Of a stretch of DNA of 64,000 bases, positions 29,731 to 42,231 are shown piece by piece. A program made the position numbers and the translations under genes. Origin of the DNA: Palsa-892 sp035295845. GTDB lineage: Bacteria; Pseudomonadota; Alphaproteobacteria; Rhizobiales; Xanthobacteraceae. Every line of letters starts with the position of its first letter. Within the stretch, counting starts at the first letter, position 1. The stretch spans positions 1-64,000 of the forward strand of contig DATGIF010000027.1 in NCBI GenBank assembly GCA_035295845.1, read 5' to 3'. The notes under the pieces are model-generated. The model was not told where the DNA came from. It saw nothing but the letters and a program-made list of their open reading frames with translations, and ran no database searches.

Positions 29731-31131
29731 ATGGCCTACGACGTGGTTGTCATCGGCTCCGGACCCGGCGGCTATGTTTGCGCGATCCGCGCGGCGCAGC
29801 TCGGCTTGAAGACGGCGGTGGTCGAGAAGGACAAGACCTTTGGCGGCACTTGCCTCAATGTTGGCTGCATTCCGTCGAAGGCGCTCTTGCACGCTTCCCA
29901 TCTTTACGAAGAGGCCGGAAACGGCTTCGCCAAGATGGGCATCAAGGTCCCGGGGCCGAAGCTCGATCTCGCGCAGATGATGGAATTCAAGCAGGAAGGC
30001 GTCGACGGCAACGTCAAGGGCGTCGATTTTCTCTTCAAGAAAAACAAAATCGACGCCTATATCGGCAAAGGCAGGATCGCCGCACCCGGCAGGGTCGAGG
30101 TTTCGACCGGCAACGGCAAGACCGAGACGATCGAGACGAAGTCGATCGTGATCGCCACGGGCTCGGACGTGACGCGGCTTCCGGGCATCGAGATCGACGA
30201 GAAGCGCGTGGTATCCTCGACCGGCGCGCTGGAGCTGTCGAAAGTGCCGGAGCGCCTCCTGGTGGTCGGCGCCGGCGTAATCGGACTCGAACTCGGCTCG
30301 GTGTGGCGTCGGCTCGGCTCGAAGGTCGAAGTGGTTGAATTCCTCGACCGCATTCTCCCCGGCATGGACAGCGAGATCGCGCGCTCGTTCCAGCGCATTC
30401 TCGAAAAGCAGGGAATCAAGTTCCGCCTCTCTTCGAAGGTCTCGGCCATTGATGCCAAGGGCAAGACGCTGAAGGTTTCGGTCGAGCCCGCGGCCGGCGG
30501 CAAGGCGGAGACGCTCGAAGCCGATGTTGCGCTCGTGGCGATCGGCCGCGTGCCCTACACCGAGGGGCTTGGCCTCGCCGAAGTGGGCGTCAAGCTCGAC
30601 AACAAGAAGCGCGTCATCGTCGACGGGAATTTCAAGACCAATGTCGGGGGTATTTACGCGATCGGCGATGTGATCGCGGGCCCGATGCTCGCGCACAAAG
30701 CGGAGGATGAGGGTATCGCCGCGGCCGAGATTATCGCGGGCCGCGCCGGCATGGTGAACCACGACGCGATCCCGAATGTGATCTACACCTTTCCCGAGGT
30801 CGCTTCGGTCGGAAAGACGGAAGAAGAGCTAAAAGCCGAGGGCATTGTTTATCGCGTCGGCAAGTTTCCGTTCACCGCCAATGGCCGCGCCAAGGTGAAC
30901 AAGACGACGGAAGGCTTCGTGAAGATTCTCGCCGATGAGAAAACCGACCGCGTCCTCGGCGTGCACATCATAGGCGCTGATGCCGGCACGCTGATTTCCG
31001 AGGTTACGCTGGCGATGGAATTCGGCGCTGCCTCCGAGGATATTGCGCGTACCTGCCATCCGCATCCGACGCTTTCCGAGGCGGTGAAAGAAGCGGCGCT
31101 CGCGGTCGACAAGCGCGCGATCAGCATGTGA
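29731..31131 (+). CDS. lpd: dihydrolipoyl dehydrogenase (E3)
   Basis: Reoxidises dihydrolipoamide for the 2-oxoglutarate (and possibly other) dehydrogenase complexes. The 466-residue flavoprotein shows the FAD loop [14 protein letters not shown], the redox disulfide [15 protein letters not shown], the NAD loop [15 protein letters not shown] and the C-terminal catalytic pair in [13 protein letters not shown]. It completes the mdh-suc-lpd cluster and is followed by a strong terminator. Confidence 0.98.
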   Translation: MAYDVVVIGSGPGGYVCAIRAAQLGLKTAVVEKDKTFGGTCLNVGCIPSKALLHASHLYEEAGNGFAKMGIKVPGPKLDLAQMMEFKQEGVDGNVKGVDFLFKKNKIDAYIGKGRIAAPGRVEVSTGNGKTETIETKSIVIATGSDVTRLPGIEIDEKRVVSSTGALELSKVPERLLVVGAGVIGLELGSVWRRLGSKVEVVEFLDRILPGMDSEIARSFQRILEKQGIKFRLSSKVSAIDAKGKTLKVSVEPAAGGKAETLEADVALVAIGRVPYTEGLGLAEVGVKLDNKKRVIVDGNFKTNVGGIYAIGDVIAGPMLAHKAEDEGIAAAEIIAGRAGMVNHDAIPNVIYTFPEVASVGKTEEELKAEGIVYRVGKFPFTANGRAKVNKTTEGFVKILADEKTDRVLGVHIIGADAGTLISEVTLAMEFGAASEDIARTCHPHPTLSEAVKEAALAVDKRAISM

Positions 31132-31149
31132 ATGAATTTATGAACGCAG

Positions 31150-31180
31150 AAGGCCGGCGAGATTTCGCCGGCCTTTTTTA
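31150..31180 (+). terminator. rho-independent terminator of lpd
   Basis: An 11-bp perfect stem (AAGGCCGGCGA / TCGCCGGCCTT) with a GATT loop runs into six Ts. It stands 18 bases after the lpd stop and closes the suc-lpd unit. Confidence 0.93.
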
Positions 31181-31207
31181 TTTCGTTGGAATCGCCGCGG
31201 CAGGCGC

Positions 31208-31837
31208 CTAATGGCCGCCGCCAAAGATGCCCATTATCGCATGAATGAGATGCGGCGAATGTAACCCGATCACCATGAAGACAAGGCCGCCGAGGCCGAG
31301 GACGCCGGCCAGATACGTCAGCGCGATCATGCCGGTGATGACCGTTGCGGAAGCGAGCACGATCGCGATCTGGAAAGCGGCCGAGGCGATTTCAAAATTG
31401 TGATAGCGCGCAAGCGCATGGTCGCGGTGCTCTTCGGCCTGCTTTGCGCGCTCCATAAGCTCCTTGCGGCCGTCATTGGTCGAGGGATCGGAATCGTAGC
31501 GGTCGGCGGTCTTGCGCCAGTCCTCGATCTGCTTCTGCTGCGCGGCTTTCTGGGCGGGATCGGTCGCCGCCATCGTGTCGATCGCCATGGCGTCGGCGCC
31601 GACGCGGAGCTGCGTCGCACGGATTGTCTTCGCCTGATAGAAAGCCCACAGGTCCGAGGCCTCAACGTTGTAGCTGATGGCGTTGGTCTGCGAGCTTTTG
31701 CCGAGCGTTTCCGAGAACGAAAGACACAGCGCCAAAATCGCGATCAGCAACGCGACTCTTTTGTTCCTGCCCTCGAGATGATGACTTTCTTCCGAATGTT
31801 CCGCAGCTTCCTGCGCGGCTTCGTGTGCTTCCGGCAT
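31208..31837 (-). CDS. DUF4337 membrane protein
   Basis: A 209-residue protein with an acidic/His-rich N-terminus (HEAAQEAAEHSEESHHLEG), one membrane helix (VALLIAILALCLSFSET), a coiled, charged periplasmic middle (KQIEDWRKTADRYDSDPST) and two C-terminal helices (IAIVLASATVITGMIALTYL; GLGGLVFMVIGL). This is the DUF4337 layout. Function unknown. GGGAGGGAG lies just before the ATG. It converges with lpd. Confidence 0.82.
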   Translation of the reverse strand: MPEAHEAAQEAAEHSEESHHLEGRNKRVALLIAILALCLSFSETLGKSSQTNAISYNVEASDLWAFYQAKTIRATQLRVGADAMAIDTMAATDPAQKAAQQKQIEDWRKTADRYDSDPSTNDGRKELMERAKQAEEHRDHALARYHNFEIASAAFQIAIVLASATVITGMIALTYLAGVLGLGGLVFMVIGLHSPHLIHAIMGIFGGGH

Positions 31838-31897
31838 GGCTCCCTCCCGTTTGGTGGCCGCACGCTTTCATAAAGCGGGGGCGGAGCGCAAGAGGGT

Positions 31898-32887
31898 TCA
31901 GAGCCGGGCGCGCGGATGCGCGGCCTTATAGGCCGCGATCAAATGCGATGAATCGACGGCGGTATAAATCTGCGTCGTGGCAAGCGAGGCGTGGCCGAGC
32001 AATTCCTGGATCGAGCGCAGATCGCCGCCGCGCGACAAGAGGTGCGTCGCGAAGGAGTGGCGGAGCGCGTGCGGGGTCGCGGTATCGGCGAGGCCCAGCG
32101 CGCCGCGCAGCCGCTCCATTACGAGCTGCACGATACGCGGCGACAGCGGCCCGCCCTTGGCGCCGCGGAAAAGCGGTTCATCGGCGGCCAGATTGAATGG
32201 TGCGATCCTCACATATTCGGCGACGAGTTCCAGCACCTGCGGCAACACCGGCACCATGCGCGATTTTTTTCCCTTACCGATGACGGTGATCGAATCGCCC
32301 TTGTTCGGCGCCGGCACGTCGCGGCGCGCAAGATTGAGCGCCTCGGAGATACGGAGCCCCGAGCCGTAGAGGAGTGCGAGCACGGCAGCGTCGCGCGCGA
32401 GCACCCATGGCTCGCGCTCTTCGCCGGCGCGAAGCGACGGATCGGAAATCGCCTTGGCGCCCGTGATCGAGAGCGGCTTTGGAAGGCCCTTCGCCACGCG
32501 CGGCGCGCGTACGGCGGCAAGCGCCGCTACCTTGCCTTTTCCCTCGCGTTCGAGAAAGCGGGCGAAGGAGCGGGCGGCGGCAAGCGAGCGCACCAAGGTG
32601 CGCGATTCGATTCCGCTAGCGCGGCGGGAAGCGAGAAAGGCGCGCACATCGGCGGGGGCGAGTTTCGAGAGGGCGGCAAGGCTCGGGCGGTTGCCCAGGT
32701 GCCCGGCGAGGAAGCCGAGGAACGCTGCCACATCGCGCGCATAGGCTTCGCGGGTCAGCTCCGACAAATGCCGTTCGGCTGATAGATGCGCGAGCCAGCG
32801 CGCCGCTTCGCGCGCAGCATCCTTAGAAGCGGCTGAAAGCAGCGCGTTCGCCGCTGCGTCTGCTTTCTGGTCGGGGGTTCGCGCCAT
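31898..32887 (-). CDS. xerC: tyrosine recombinase XerC
   Basis: Site-specific recombinase that with XerD resolves chromosome dimers at dif. The 329-residue protein has the SAM-like N-terminal domain (LSAERHLSELTREAYARDVAAFL) and the catalytic domain. Catalytic residues: Arg in YGSGLRISEALNL, HALRHSFATHLL (His-x-x-Arg), the second His in LGHASLATTQIYT and its Tyr nucleophile. The start is taken at MARTPDQ (32887). Divergent placement next to priA is the housekeeping xerC context, so it is not read as a phage integrase. Confidence 0.9.
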   Translation of the reverse strand: MARTPDQKADAAANALLSAASKDAAREAARWLAHLSAERHLSELTREAYARDVAAFLGFLAGHLGNRPSLAALSKLAPADVRAFLASRRASGIESRTLVRSLAAARSFARFLEREGKGKVAALAAVRAPRVAKGLPKPLSITGAKAISDPSLRAGEEREPWVLARDAAVLALLYGSGLRISEALNLARRDVPAPNKGDSITVIGKGKKSRMVPVLPQVLELVAEYVRIAPFNLAADEPLFRGAKGGPLSPRIVQLVMERLRGALGLADTATPHALRHSFATHLLSRGGDLRSIQELLGHASLATTQIYTAVDSSHLIAAYKAAHPRARL

Positions 32888-32964
32888 GGTCCTATCCCTT
32901 GACAGCGGCTCTCCTTGTCGCTCCGCTCGCCTTTCCCGCCCGTTAATTTTGAACGGAATTGAAG

Positions 32965-35133
32965 ATGGTCGAGCGGAGCGTTGACGTGCTCGTGCCGGTC
33001 GCCGTCGACTCACCCTATAGCTACCGTATTCCGGCGGATCTGGCGCTTACGGCGGGCGATCTCGTCGCCGTGCCCTTGGGCAATAAGCGTGTGACCGGCT
33101 GCGTTTGGCCGTCAGGCGAAAAAGCGCCGCCCGGGGCGAAACTGAAGTCGGTCTTGGAGAAGCTCGATTTTCCGCCCCTGCCGCAGGAACTCGTGCAGCT
33201 CATCGATTGGGTCGCAAACTATACGGTTGCGCCACGCGGCATGGTGTTGCGCATGGCGCTCCGTTTCGACGCGGAGCTGGGCGACCCGCGTGCGCGGATC
33301 GGCGTGCGACTCGCGGGCGAGAAGCCCTCGCGCATGACGGCGGCGCGCGAGCGCGTAATCAAACTGCTCGCCGACGGTCTCGTGCGGCCGAAAACGGAGG
33401 CGGCGAAGGAGGCGGGGGTTTCACCGGGCGTCGTCGACGGGTTGATCGATGAGGGAACGCTGCAAGCGGCCGAGCTTCCGCCGGAGCCGATCGCGCCGCC
33501 GCCCGATATCGATTTCGCGCGTCCGGAATTGAGCGCAGCGCAGGCTGATGCCGCGGAAGTTTTGCGCGCTGCCGTTCGCGCCCATGACTTCTCGGTTAAT
33601 CTGCTCGACGGCGTCACCGGCTCCGGCAAGACCGAAGTTTATTTCGAAGCGGTGGCGGAAGCAGTGAAGGCGGGCAAGCAGGCATTGATCCTGCTGCCCG
33701 AGATCGCACTCACCGCGCGCTTCCTCGACCGCTTCGCAGCGCGATTCGGTGTGAGGCCTGCCGAATGGCATTCGCAAATCTCGCCGCGCCGCCGTGCGCG
33801 GACCTGGGAAGGTGTTGCGAACGGCGAGATCGCCGTTGTCGCCGGTGCGCGCTCGGCGCTGTTTCTGCCGTTTCGCGATCTCGGCGCGATCGTCGTCGAC
33901 GAAGAGCACGACCCCGCCTACAAGCAGGAAGACGGCGTGCACTATCACGCGCGCGACATGGCGGTGGTGCGCGGGCAAATCGCCAAAGTGCCGGTGGTGC
34001 TCGCCTCGGCGACACCTTCGATCGAAACCGAGGTCAATGCGCGGCGCGGGCGTTACCGGCGGCTCGAATTGCCCGAGCGCTTCGGCGGCAGTCAAATTCC
34101 GCCGCTCACGACCATCGACCTACGAAAAGAGGGGCCGCCACGCGGGCGCTGGATCGCGCCGCGGCTTGAGGGTGCCATCGGCGAGACGCTCGCGCGCGGC
34201 GAGCAGGCGCTTTTGTTCCTGAACCGGCGCGGCTACGCGCCGCTTACGCTCTGTCGCGCTTGCGGACATCGCTTGCGCTGTCCGAATTGCGACGCTTGGC
34301 TGGTGGAGCACCGTCATCGCAAGCGGCTCGTCTGCCATCATTGCGGCTTCGAGACGCCGATGCCGCCCGCCTGCCCAAAGTGCGGGACGGCGGATTCGTT
34401 CGTAGCGCTCGGTCCCGGTGTCGAGCGATTGGAAGAAGAAACGCGCACGCTGTTTCCGCAAGCACGCACGCTCGTTTTGTCGAGCGATCTCGCGGGCGGC
34501 GTCGAGCGGCTGAAGGCCGAACTTGAATCGATCGCCAAGGGCGAGACCGATATCGTGATCGGCACGCAACTCGTCGCCAAAGGGCACCATTTTCCGGGGC
34601 TCGCGCTCGTCGGTGTGATCGATTCCGACTTCGGATTGAGCCAGGGCGACCCGCGCGGCGCCGAACGGACATTTCAATTGCTGCATCAGGTGGTTGGCCG
34701 AGCCGGGCGGGAGGCGGCGGCGGGGAAAGGGTTGTTGCAGACCTATCACCCGGAGCATCCGGTCATGGCGGCGCTGATCGCCGGCGATCGCAAGGCTTTC
34801 TATGATTGCGAGATCGCCGCGCGCGAAGAGGCAGGTCTGCCGCCATTCGGCCGGCTCGCGAGCCTCATCGTATCGGCGGCCGATAAGCCCGCGGCCGAAG
34901 CGCATGCACGGAAGCTTGCGGCGGCCGCGCCGCAGGCGGAAGGCGTGCGTGTGCTAGGGCCAGCGGAAGCGCCGCTCGGACTGATCCGCGGCCGCCACCG
35001 CTGGCGGCTCCTGGCAAAATCGCCGCGCAACTTCGATCTTTCCGGCTATCTGCGCGAATGGCTCGCGGCCCTGCCGAAGCCGAAAGGCAGTGTGCGCGTC
35101 ATCGTCGACGTCGATCCACAAAGCTTTCTCTAG
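32965..35133 (+). CDS. priA: primosomal protein N' (replication restart helicase PriA)
   Basis: Restarts stalled replication forks; a 3'-5' superfamily 2 helicase of 722 residues. Visible: the N-terminal fork-binding domain (VDVLVPVAVDSPYSYRIP), Walker A GVTGSGKTEVYFE, the DEEH box VDEEHDPAYKQEDG, and the zinc-binding cysteine cluster (CRACGHRLRCPNCD ... CHHCGFETPMPPACPKCG) between helicase lobes. The last motifs are QLVAKGHHFPGLALVG and QVVGRAGR. ATG at 32965 preferred; TTG at 32959 is in frame. Confidence 0.96.
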   Translation: MVERSVDVLVPVAVDSPYSYRIPADLALTAGDLVAVPLGNKRVTGCVWPSGEKAPPGAKLKSVLEKLDFPPLPQELVQLIDWVANYTVAPRGMVLRMALRFDAELGDPRARIGVRLAGEKPSRMTAARERVIKLLADGLVRPKTEAAKEAGVSPGVVDGLIDEGTLQAAELPPEPIAPPPDIDFARPELSAAQADAAEVLRAAVRAHDFSVNLLDGVTGSGKTEVYFEAVAEAVKAGKQALILLPEIALTARFLDRFAARFGVRPAEWHSQISPRRRARTWEGVANGEIAVVAGARSALFLPFRDLGAIVVDEEHDPAYKQEDGVHYHARDMAVVRGQIAKVPVVLASATPSIETEVNARRGRYRRLELPERFGGSQIPPLTTIDLRKEGPPRGRWIAPRLEGAIGETLARGEQALLFLNRRGYAPLTLCRACGHRLRCPNCDAWLVEHRHRKRLVCHHCGFETPMPPACPKCGTADSFVALGPGVERLEEETRTLFPQARTLVLSSDLAGGVERLKAELESIAKGETDIVIGTQLVAKGHHFPGLALVGVIDSDFGLSQGDPRGAERTFQLLHQVVGRAGREAAAGKGLLQTYHPEHPVMAALIAGDRKAFYDCEIAAREEAGLPPFGRLASLIVSAADKPAAEAHARKLAAAAPQAEGVRVLGPAEAPLGLIRGRHRWRLLAKSPRNFDLSGYLREWLAALPKPKGSVRVIVDVDPQSFL

Positions 35134-35289
35134 GTCGCGCTGCCCTAATTCGGCCGCCCTCTCCCAGCATCACGTCCCGCATGAGCTAGCTCACCCACTC
35201 CTTTCGATCCGCGACAACAGCCGAGGTGCATCCCGCACCCGGTGTTGCGCGTGCGGACGCGAATTTCGCGTCCACGAAAGGAGAGGGAT

Positions 35290-35616
35290 TTGAAATTCCA
35301 TGAACATCGCGGCAACGGCCGCAAGAAGAGGCCGCTGCGGTTGACGCCGGAGCAGCTGGCTCTGGCCCATGCCGAAGCGTTGAAATGGCGGGAGCGGTTG
35401 CGGGCAGAAAAGACAGCTCCCGTGCCCGGCCCGAACGGGCAAATCCGGCCGCGACCGCAACGGCCGAGAGACGAGGCAAAGGAGCAGGCGCAATTCGCCG
35501 CCAATGTCGCTCGCGCCGAATTCGGGCGCTTCTACTGGAGCGAAGAACTTGCCGGCAAAAAGAGGTCGCCCAAGTCATACCGGCAGAGGAACGACAAGAA
35601 GCCGATCCTATCGTGA
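35290..35616 (+). CDS. small basic hypothetical protein with probable TTG start
   Basis: A 108-residue basic protein (RGNGRKKRPLRLTPEQLALA, later AKEQAQFAANVARAEFGRFYW) with no signal peptide or known domain. The only well-placed ribosome site, AGGAGAGG, precedes a TTG at 35290; no ATG fits this frame nearby. The helical Ala/Glu middle and Arg/Lys-rich ends could bind nucleic acid, but that is a guess. A chance open frame cannot be excluded. Confidence 0.45.
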   Translation: MKFHEHRGNGRKKRPLRLTPEQLALAHAEALKWRERLRAEKTAPVPGPNGQIRPRPQRPRDEAKEQAQFAANVARAEFGRFYWSEELAGKKRSPKSYRQRNDKKPILS

Positions 35617-35660
35617 GCGCCGGGCAAAGGCGGCCGGAAGCAAACGCCCGGGCCGTCCGT

Positions 35661-36281
35661 TCAGGTGTTCTTGATGTCGTTCGCCGCGCGCATCAGGATC
35701 TCGACGATCTTCGCCTCGGTGCCGGCGTCACCTTCAAGCCGCTTGCCTGCTGTCTCGCTCAGATTGGCGATCGCGGCGCCGACCACCTGCGGCAGGCCGG
35801 AGCGGTCGCTGTCGTCGCCACCATAGGCGCGGCGCATCCGCGCCATCTTGCGGCCGATGGCGGCGAGCCGGTCGAGCACCACGTCGACGATGTCGCGGTT
35901 CGACTTGAGATAGCTCTCGCCCTCGGGCGTGATGCGGTAGAGCTTCTTGCTGCCCTCGCTCTCGGAGGCGAGATAGCCCGCCTCTTCGAGATAGGTGAGC
36001 GTGGGATAAACGACACCCGGGCTCGGGCTGTACCAGCCGCTCGTCTTCTCCTCGATCACCTTGATGATCTCGTAGCCGTGACGCGGCTGTTCCGCGATCA
36101 GGGCAAGCACGAGCAGCTTCAAGTCTCCTTGTGCCAGCATGCGGCCGACACGGAAGAAATCGCCGCCGCCCGGCCCGCGCCCGCGGCCCCAGCCGAAACC
36201 GGGTCCGTAACCGCGATGGCCATGACGGCCGGCGGCCCAATGGGAACCGCACGAGTGGCCGTAACCTCTCATTCCAAACAT
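35661..36281 (-). CDS. PadR-family regulator with His/Gly-rich N-terminus (YqjI-like)
   Basis: A 206-residue regulator. Residues 1-45 form a His/Gly/Cys-containing extension (GYGHSCGSHWAAGRHGHRGYG) ahead of a PadR winged helix (ALIAEQPRHGYEIIKVIEEK; SPSPGVVYPTLTYLEEAGYL). The C-terminus (KIVEILMRAANDI) also resembles E. coli YqjI, a nickel/iron-responsive repressor with a metal-binding N-terminal extension. Metal sensing is therefore likely but unproven. AGGAG precedes the ATG. Upstream lies an AT-rich palindromic cluster suited to autoregulation. No siderophore-reductase gene (the YqjI target yqjH) is adjacent. Confidence 0.85.
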   Translation of the reverse strand: MFGMRGYGHSCGSHWAAGRHGHRGYGPGFGWGRGRGPGGGDFFRVGRMLAQGDLKLLVLALIAEQPRHGYEIIKVIEEKTSGWYSPSPGVVYPTLTYLEEAGYLASESEGSKKLYRITPEGESYLKSNRDIVDVVLDRLAAIGRKMARMRRAYGGDDSDRSGLPQVVGAAIANLSETAGKRLEGDAGTEAKIVEILMRAANDIKNT

Positions 36282-36305
36282 GTTTCTCTCCTGCTAGACA
36301 TAGCT

Positions 36306-36342
36306 ATAGATATAACTGTCACTAATATATCTTTCGATATAT
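36306..36342. promoter_or_regulatory. AT-rich inverted repeats upstream of the PadR-type gene, putative operator
   Basis: The palindrome ATATATC-TTTC-GATATAT (36325-36342) is preceded by another GATATA half-site at 36309. The composition stands out sharply in this GC-rich DNA. It lies 25-60 bp before the PadR-type start, where an autoregulatory operator is expected. Confidence 0.6.
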
Positions 36343-36562
36343 CTAAATGTCAAGAAGCGCGGCTGAATGGGGCTGATTCGAGCGCTAAGAACCGAAGAAA
36401 AAGCCATCCGCTTACAATTGCCCCACGGCAAGAAGCTATGTTAGTGAACCGCCGGCTTCGAGAGGAGCGCGGGGCGCCGCATCCTCTTCCATCGACACTC
36501 CGTTGGATTTTTGGGCCTCCGCCGCGTCTCCCTAGGCGCGGAGCGCACCCGAGAGATTGATC

Positions 36563-38652
<2,090 letters not shown>

Positions 38653-38666
38653 AGGATTGATCGCCG

Positions 38667-39542
38667 ATGCCGAGCCTCAAGGACCTCCGCAACCGCATCG
38701 CCTCGGTGAAGGCGACGCAGAAGATCACCAAGGCGATGCAGATGGTCGCCGCGGCGAAGCTTCGGCGCGCGCAATCGGCGGCGGAAGCGGCGCGGCCCTA
38801 TGCCGAGCGCATGGAAAAGGTGCTGGGCAATATCGCCGCGAGCATCACGCCCTCGCCGGAATCGCCAAAGCTTTTGATCGGCAGCGGCAAGAGCGACGTG
38901 CATCTTCTGCTCGTCTGCACCGCCGAGCGCGGGCTTTGCGGCGCGTTCAACTCCTCGATCGTACGGCTTGCGAGGGAGCGCGCGGCTTCGCTTGCCGCCG
39001 AGGGCAAAGAGGTCAAGATTTTCTGTGTCGGCCGCAAGGGCTATGATCAACTCAAGCGGCAATACGAAAAACAGGTCGTCGAAACGATAGAGCTCCGTGG
39101 CGTACGTACGCTCGGCTACGAGAACGCCGAAGGCATCGGCGAGAAGATCGTGGCGTTGTTCGAACAAGGCGCGTTCGACGTCTGCACCCTGTTCTATTCC
39201 AAGTTCAAATCGGTGATCGCGCAAATTCCCACCGCGCAGCAGATCATCCCGCCGGTCTTTCCGGAAAAGAAGGAAAGCGGCAACGGCGCGGTCTACGAAT
39301 ATGAGCCGGAAGAGGAAGAGATTCTGAAGGAGCTCTTGCCGCGCAACATTGCGACTCAGATTTTCCGCGCGCTCCTGGAAAACGCCGCCTCCGAGCAGGG
39401 CGCGCGCATGAGCGCGATGGACAACGCCACCCGCAATGCGGGCGACATGATCCGCAAGCAAACCATCACCTATAACCGTACGCGCCAGGCGATGATCACC
39501 AAGGAACTGATCGAAATCATTTCCGGCGCCGAAGCGCTCTAA
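38667..39542 (+). CDS. atpG: F1-ATP synthase gamma subunit
   Basis: Central rotor shaft, 291 residues. N-terminal coiled coil [21 protein letters not shown]-terminal signature [17 protein letters not shown] and [15 protein letters not shown]. The region [11 protein letters not shown] is the usual core. It lies between atpA and atpD (21-bp gap). Confidence 0.97.
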   Translation: MPSLKDLRNRIASVKATQKITKAMQMVAAAKLRRAQSAAEAARPYAERMEKVLGNIAASITPSPESPKLLIGSGKSDVHLLLVCTAERGLCGAFNSSIVRLARERAASLAAEGKEVKIFCVGRKGYDQLKRQYEKQVVETIELRGVRTLGYENAEGIGEKIVALFEQGAFDVCTLFYSKFKSVIAQIPTAQQIIPPVFPEKKESGNGAVYEYEPEEEEILKELLPRNIATQIFRALLENAASEQGARMSAMDNATRNAGDMIRKQTITYNRTRQAMITKELIEIISGAEAL

Positions 39543-39554
39543 CCCGTTCAGTAG

Positions 39555-41012
<1,458 letters not shown>

Positions 41013-41032
41013 TGCAACCGTGGAGGTTGTCG

Positions 41033-41293
41033 ATGTCGATGAGGAATCCGAAGGTTCTGTTCCTCGTGCTGGGGATCGTGCTCGGCGGACTCATCGGCTA
41101 TCTCACGCGGCCGGAATCCGCCGAGATCAGAATCGGACGATTGAACATCGAGGTTACCGGCAAGGGCCTTGGCCGGCCGGACGACGCGCTCACCCCGACC
41201 CAGACGCGCCACATCGCGCTGCTCGCGCTGGTTGGCGGCATTCTCGGCCTCGGCTTCGGCTTTGCGGTCGACAGCGGCAAGATCAAGCTCTGA
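41033..41293 (+). CDS. small two-helix membrane protein inserted in the ATP synthase operon
   Basis: An 86-residue protein: helix 1 (NPKVLFLVLGIVLGGLIGYL), a polar loop of about 35 residues (RPESAEIRIGRLNIEVTGKG), then helix 2 (HIALLALVGGILGLGFGFAV) and a short SGKIKL tail. GGAGG stands 6 bases before the ATG at 41033; an ATG at 41012 overlapping the atpD stop is the alternative. It sits between atpD and atpC, where no standard subunit is encoded. It does not resemble AtpI, subunit c or the zeta subunit. Co-transcription suggests a link with ATP synthase or the membrane, but the function is unknown. Confidence 0.78.
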   Translation: MSMRNPKVLFLVLGIVLGGLIGYLTRPESAEIRIGRLNIEVTGKGLGRPDDALTPTQTRHIALLALVGGILGLGFGFAVDSGKIKL

Positions 41294-41301
41294 ACTGAGC
41301 C

Positions 41302-41718
41302 ATGGCGACTTTCCCCTTTGAACTGGCCTCGCCCGCGCGCCTCGTCTTTTCCGGCGAGGTCGAGCAGGTGGATGTTCCCGGCGCCGAGGGCGATTTCGGC
41401 GTGCTTGCGGGCCACGCGCCGCTGATCGCGGCGCTGCGTCCGGGCATTCTCACGATCCGTGAAGCCGGCAGCGCCAAGCGCCTCTTCGTCCGCGACGGCT
41501 TTGCCGAAGTGAATCCGTCGGGCCTTACGGTGCTTGCCGAATTGGCGGTTCCCGTCGATGAACTCGACGCCGACGCGCTGCAAAAGGAGATCGAGGCGGC
41601 GGAAGCGCGGCTCGCGGAAGCCAAGGAAGGCGCCGCGCGCGATCGCGCGGCGGAGCGCGTCGATCAGCTGAAACAGGTTCGCGGGCAGCTCGGCGCGGTC
41701 ATCCCGGCTTCCCACTGA
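41302..41718 (+). CDS. atpC: F1-ATP synthase epsilon subunit
   Basis: Regulatory rotor subunit, 138 residues. N-terminal beta-sandwich: [41 protein letters not shown]-terminal helical hairpin [20 protein letters not shown]. It ends the operon and overlaps the convergent rppH by 20 bp. Confidence 0.95.
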   Translation: MATFPFELASPARLVFSGEVEQVDVPGAEGDFGVLAGHAPLIAALRPGILTIREAGSAKRLFVRDGFAEVNPSGLTVLAELAVPVDELDADALQKEIEAAEARLAEAKEGAARDRAAERVDQLKQVRGQLGAVIPASH

Positions 41719-42208
41719 AGCGGGAAAACTCCTTCACCACCTGCTCGTAGACCTTGCGCTTGAACGGGATGATCAGCGCCGGCAGGCGCTCCATTTTTTC
41801 CCAACGCCATTCGACGAATTCCGGCTTGTGCCCGTCCGGCGGGTGAAGGACGTTGATTTCCTTTTCATTGCCCAAAAAGCGGAGCGCAAACCACTTCTGC
41901 CGTTGGCCGCGATATTTTCCCTTCCACGCCTTGCGCCCGAGGGAGGGCGGAAGGTCGTAGGCGTACCAGTCCTTCGCTTCGGCAAGCAGCGCCACCGAGC
42001 GCACGCTCGTTTCCTCATAAAGCTCGCGGAGCGCCGCCTGATAGGGATCCTCACCCTGGTCGAGGCCGCCCTGCGGCATTTGCCAGGAATGGACCGCATC
42101 CACATGCTCGGGCCCGCTGGTGCGGCGGCCGATGAACACAAGCCCCTCGCGGTTGAGAAGCATCATGCCGACGCAGGGCCGGTAGGAAAGCTCTTCGTAT
42201 TTCGGCAT
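41699..42208 (-). CDS. rppH: RNA pyrophosphohydrolase (Nudix)
   Basis: Removes pyrophosphate from mRNA 5' ends, starting decay. The 169-residue protein contains the Nudix box [20 protein letters not shown] (residues about 47-66), the N-terminal [11 protein letters not shown] and the [15 protein letters not shown] tail typical of RppH. It lies 23 bp downstream of the deacetylase gene on the same strand, so probably in one transcript. It converges on atpC. Confidence 0.93.
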   Translation of the reverse strand: MPKYEELSYRPCVGMMLLNREGLVFIGRRTSGPEHVDAVHSWQMPQGGLDQGEDPYQAALRELYEETSVRSVALLAEAKDWYAYDLPPSLGRKAWKGKYRGQRQKWFALRFLGNEKEINVLHPPDGHKPEFVEWRWEKMERLPALIIPFKRKVYEQVVKEFSRFSGKPG

Positions 42209-42231
42209 TGGAACGCTTGGGCTGAAAGGGT

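Noticed and set aside
31898..32887. Tyrosine recombinase as evidence for a phage or island
   Set aside because: Its placement beside priA and its sequence fit housekeeping XerC; no phage genes or att sites are near.
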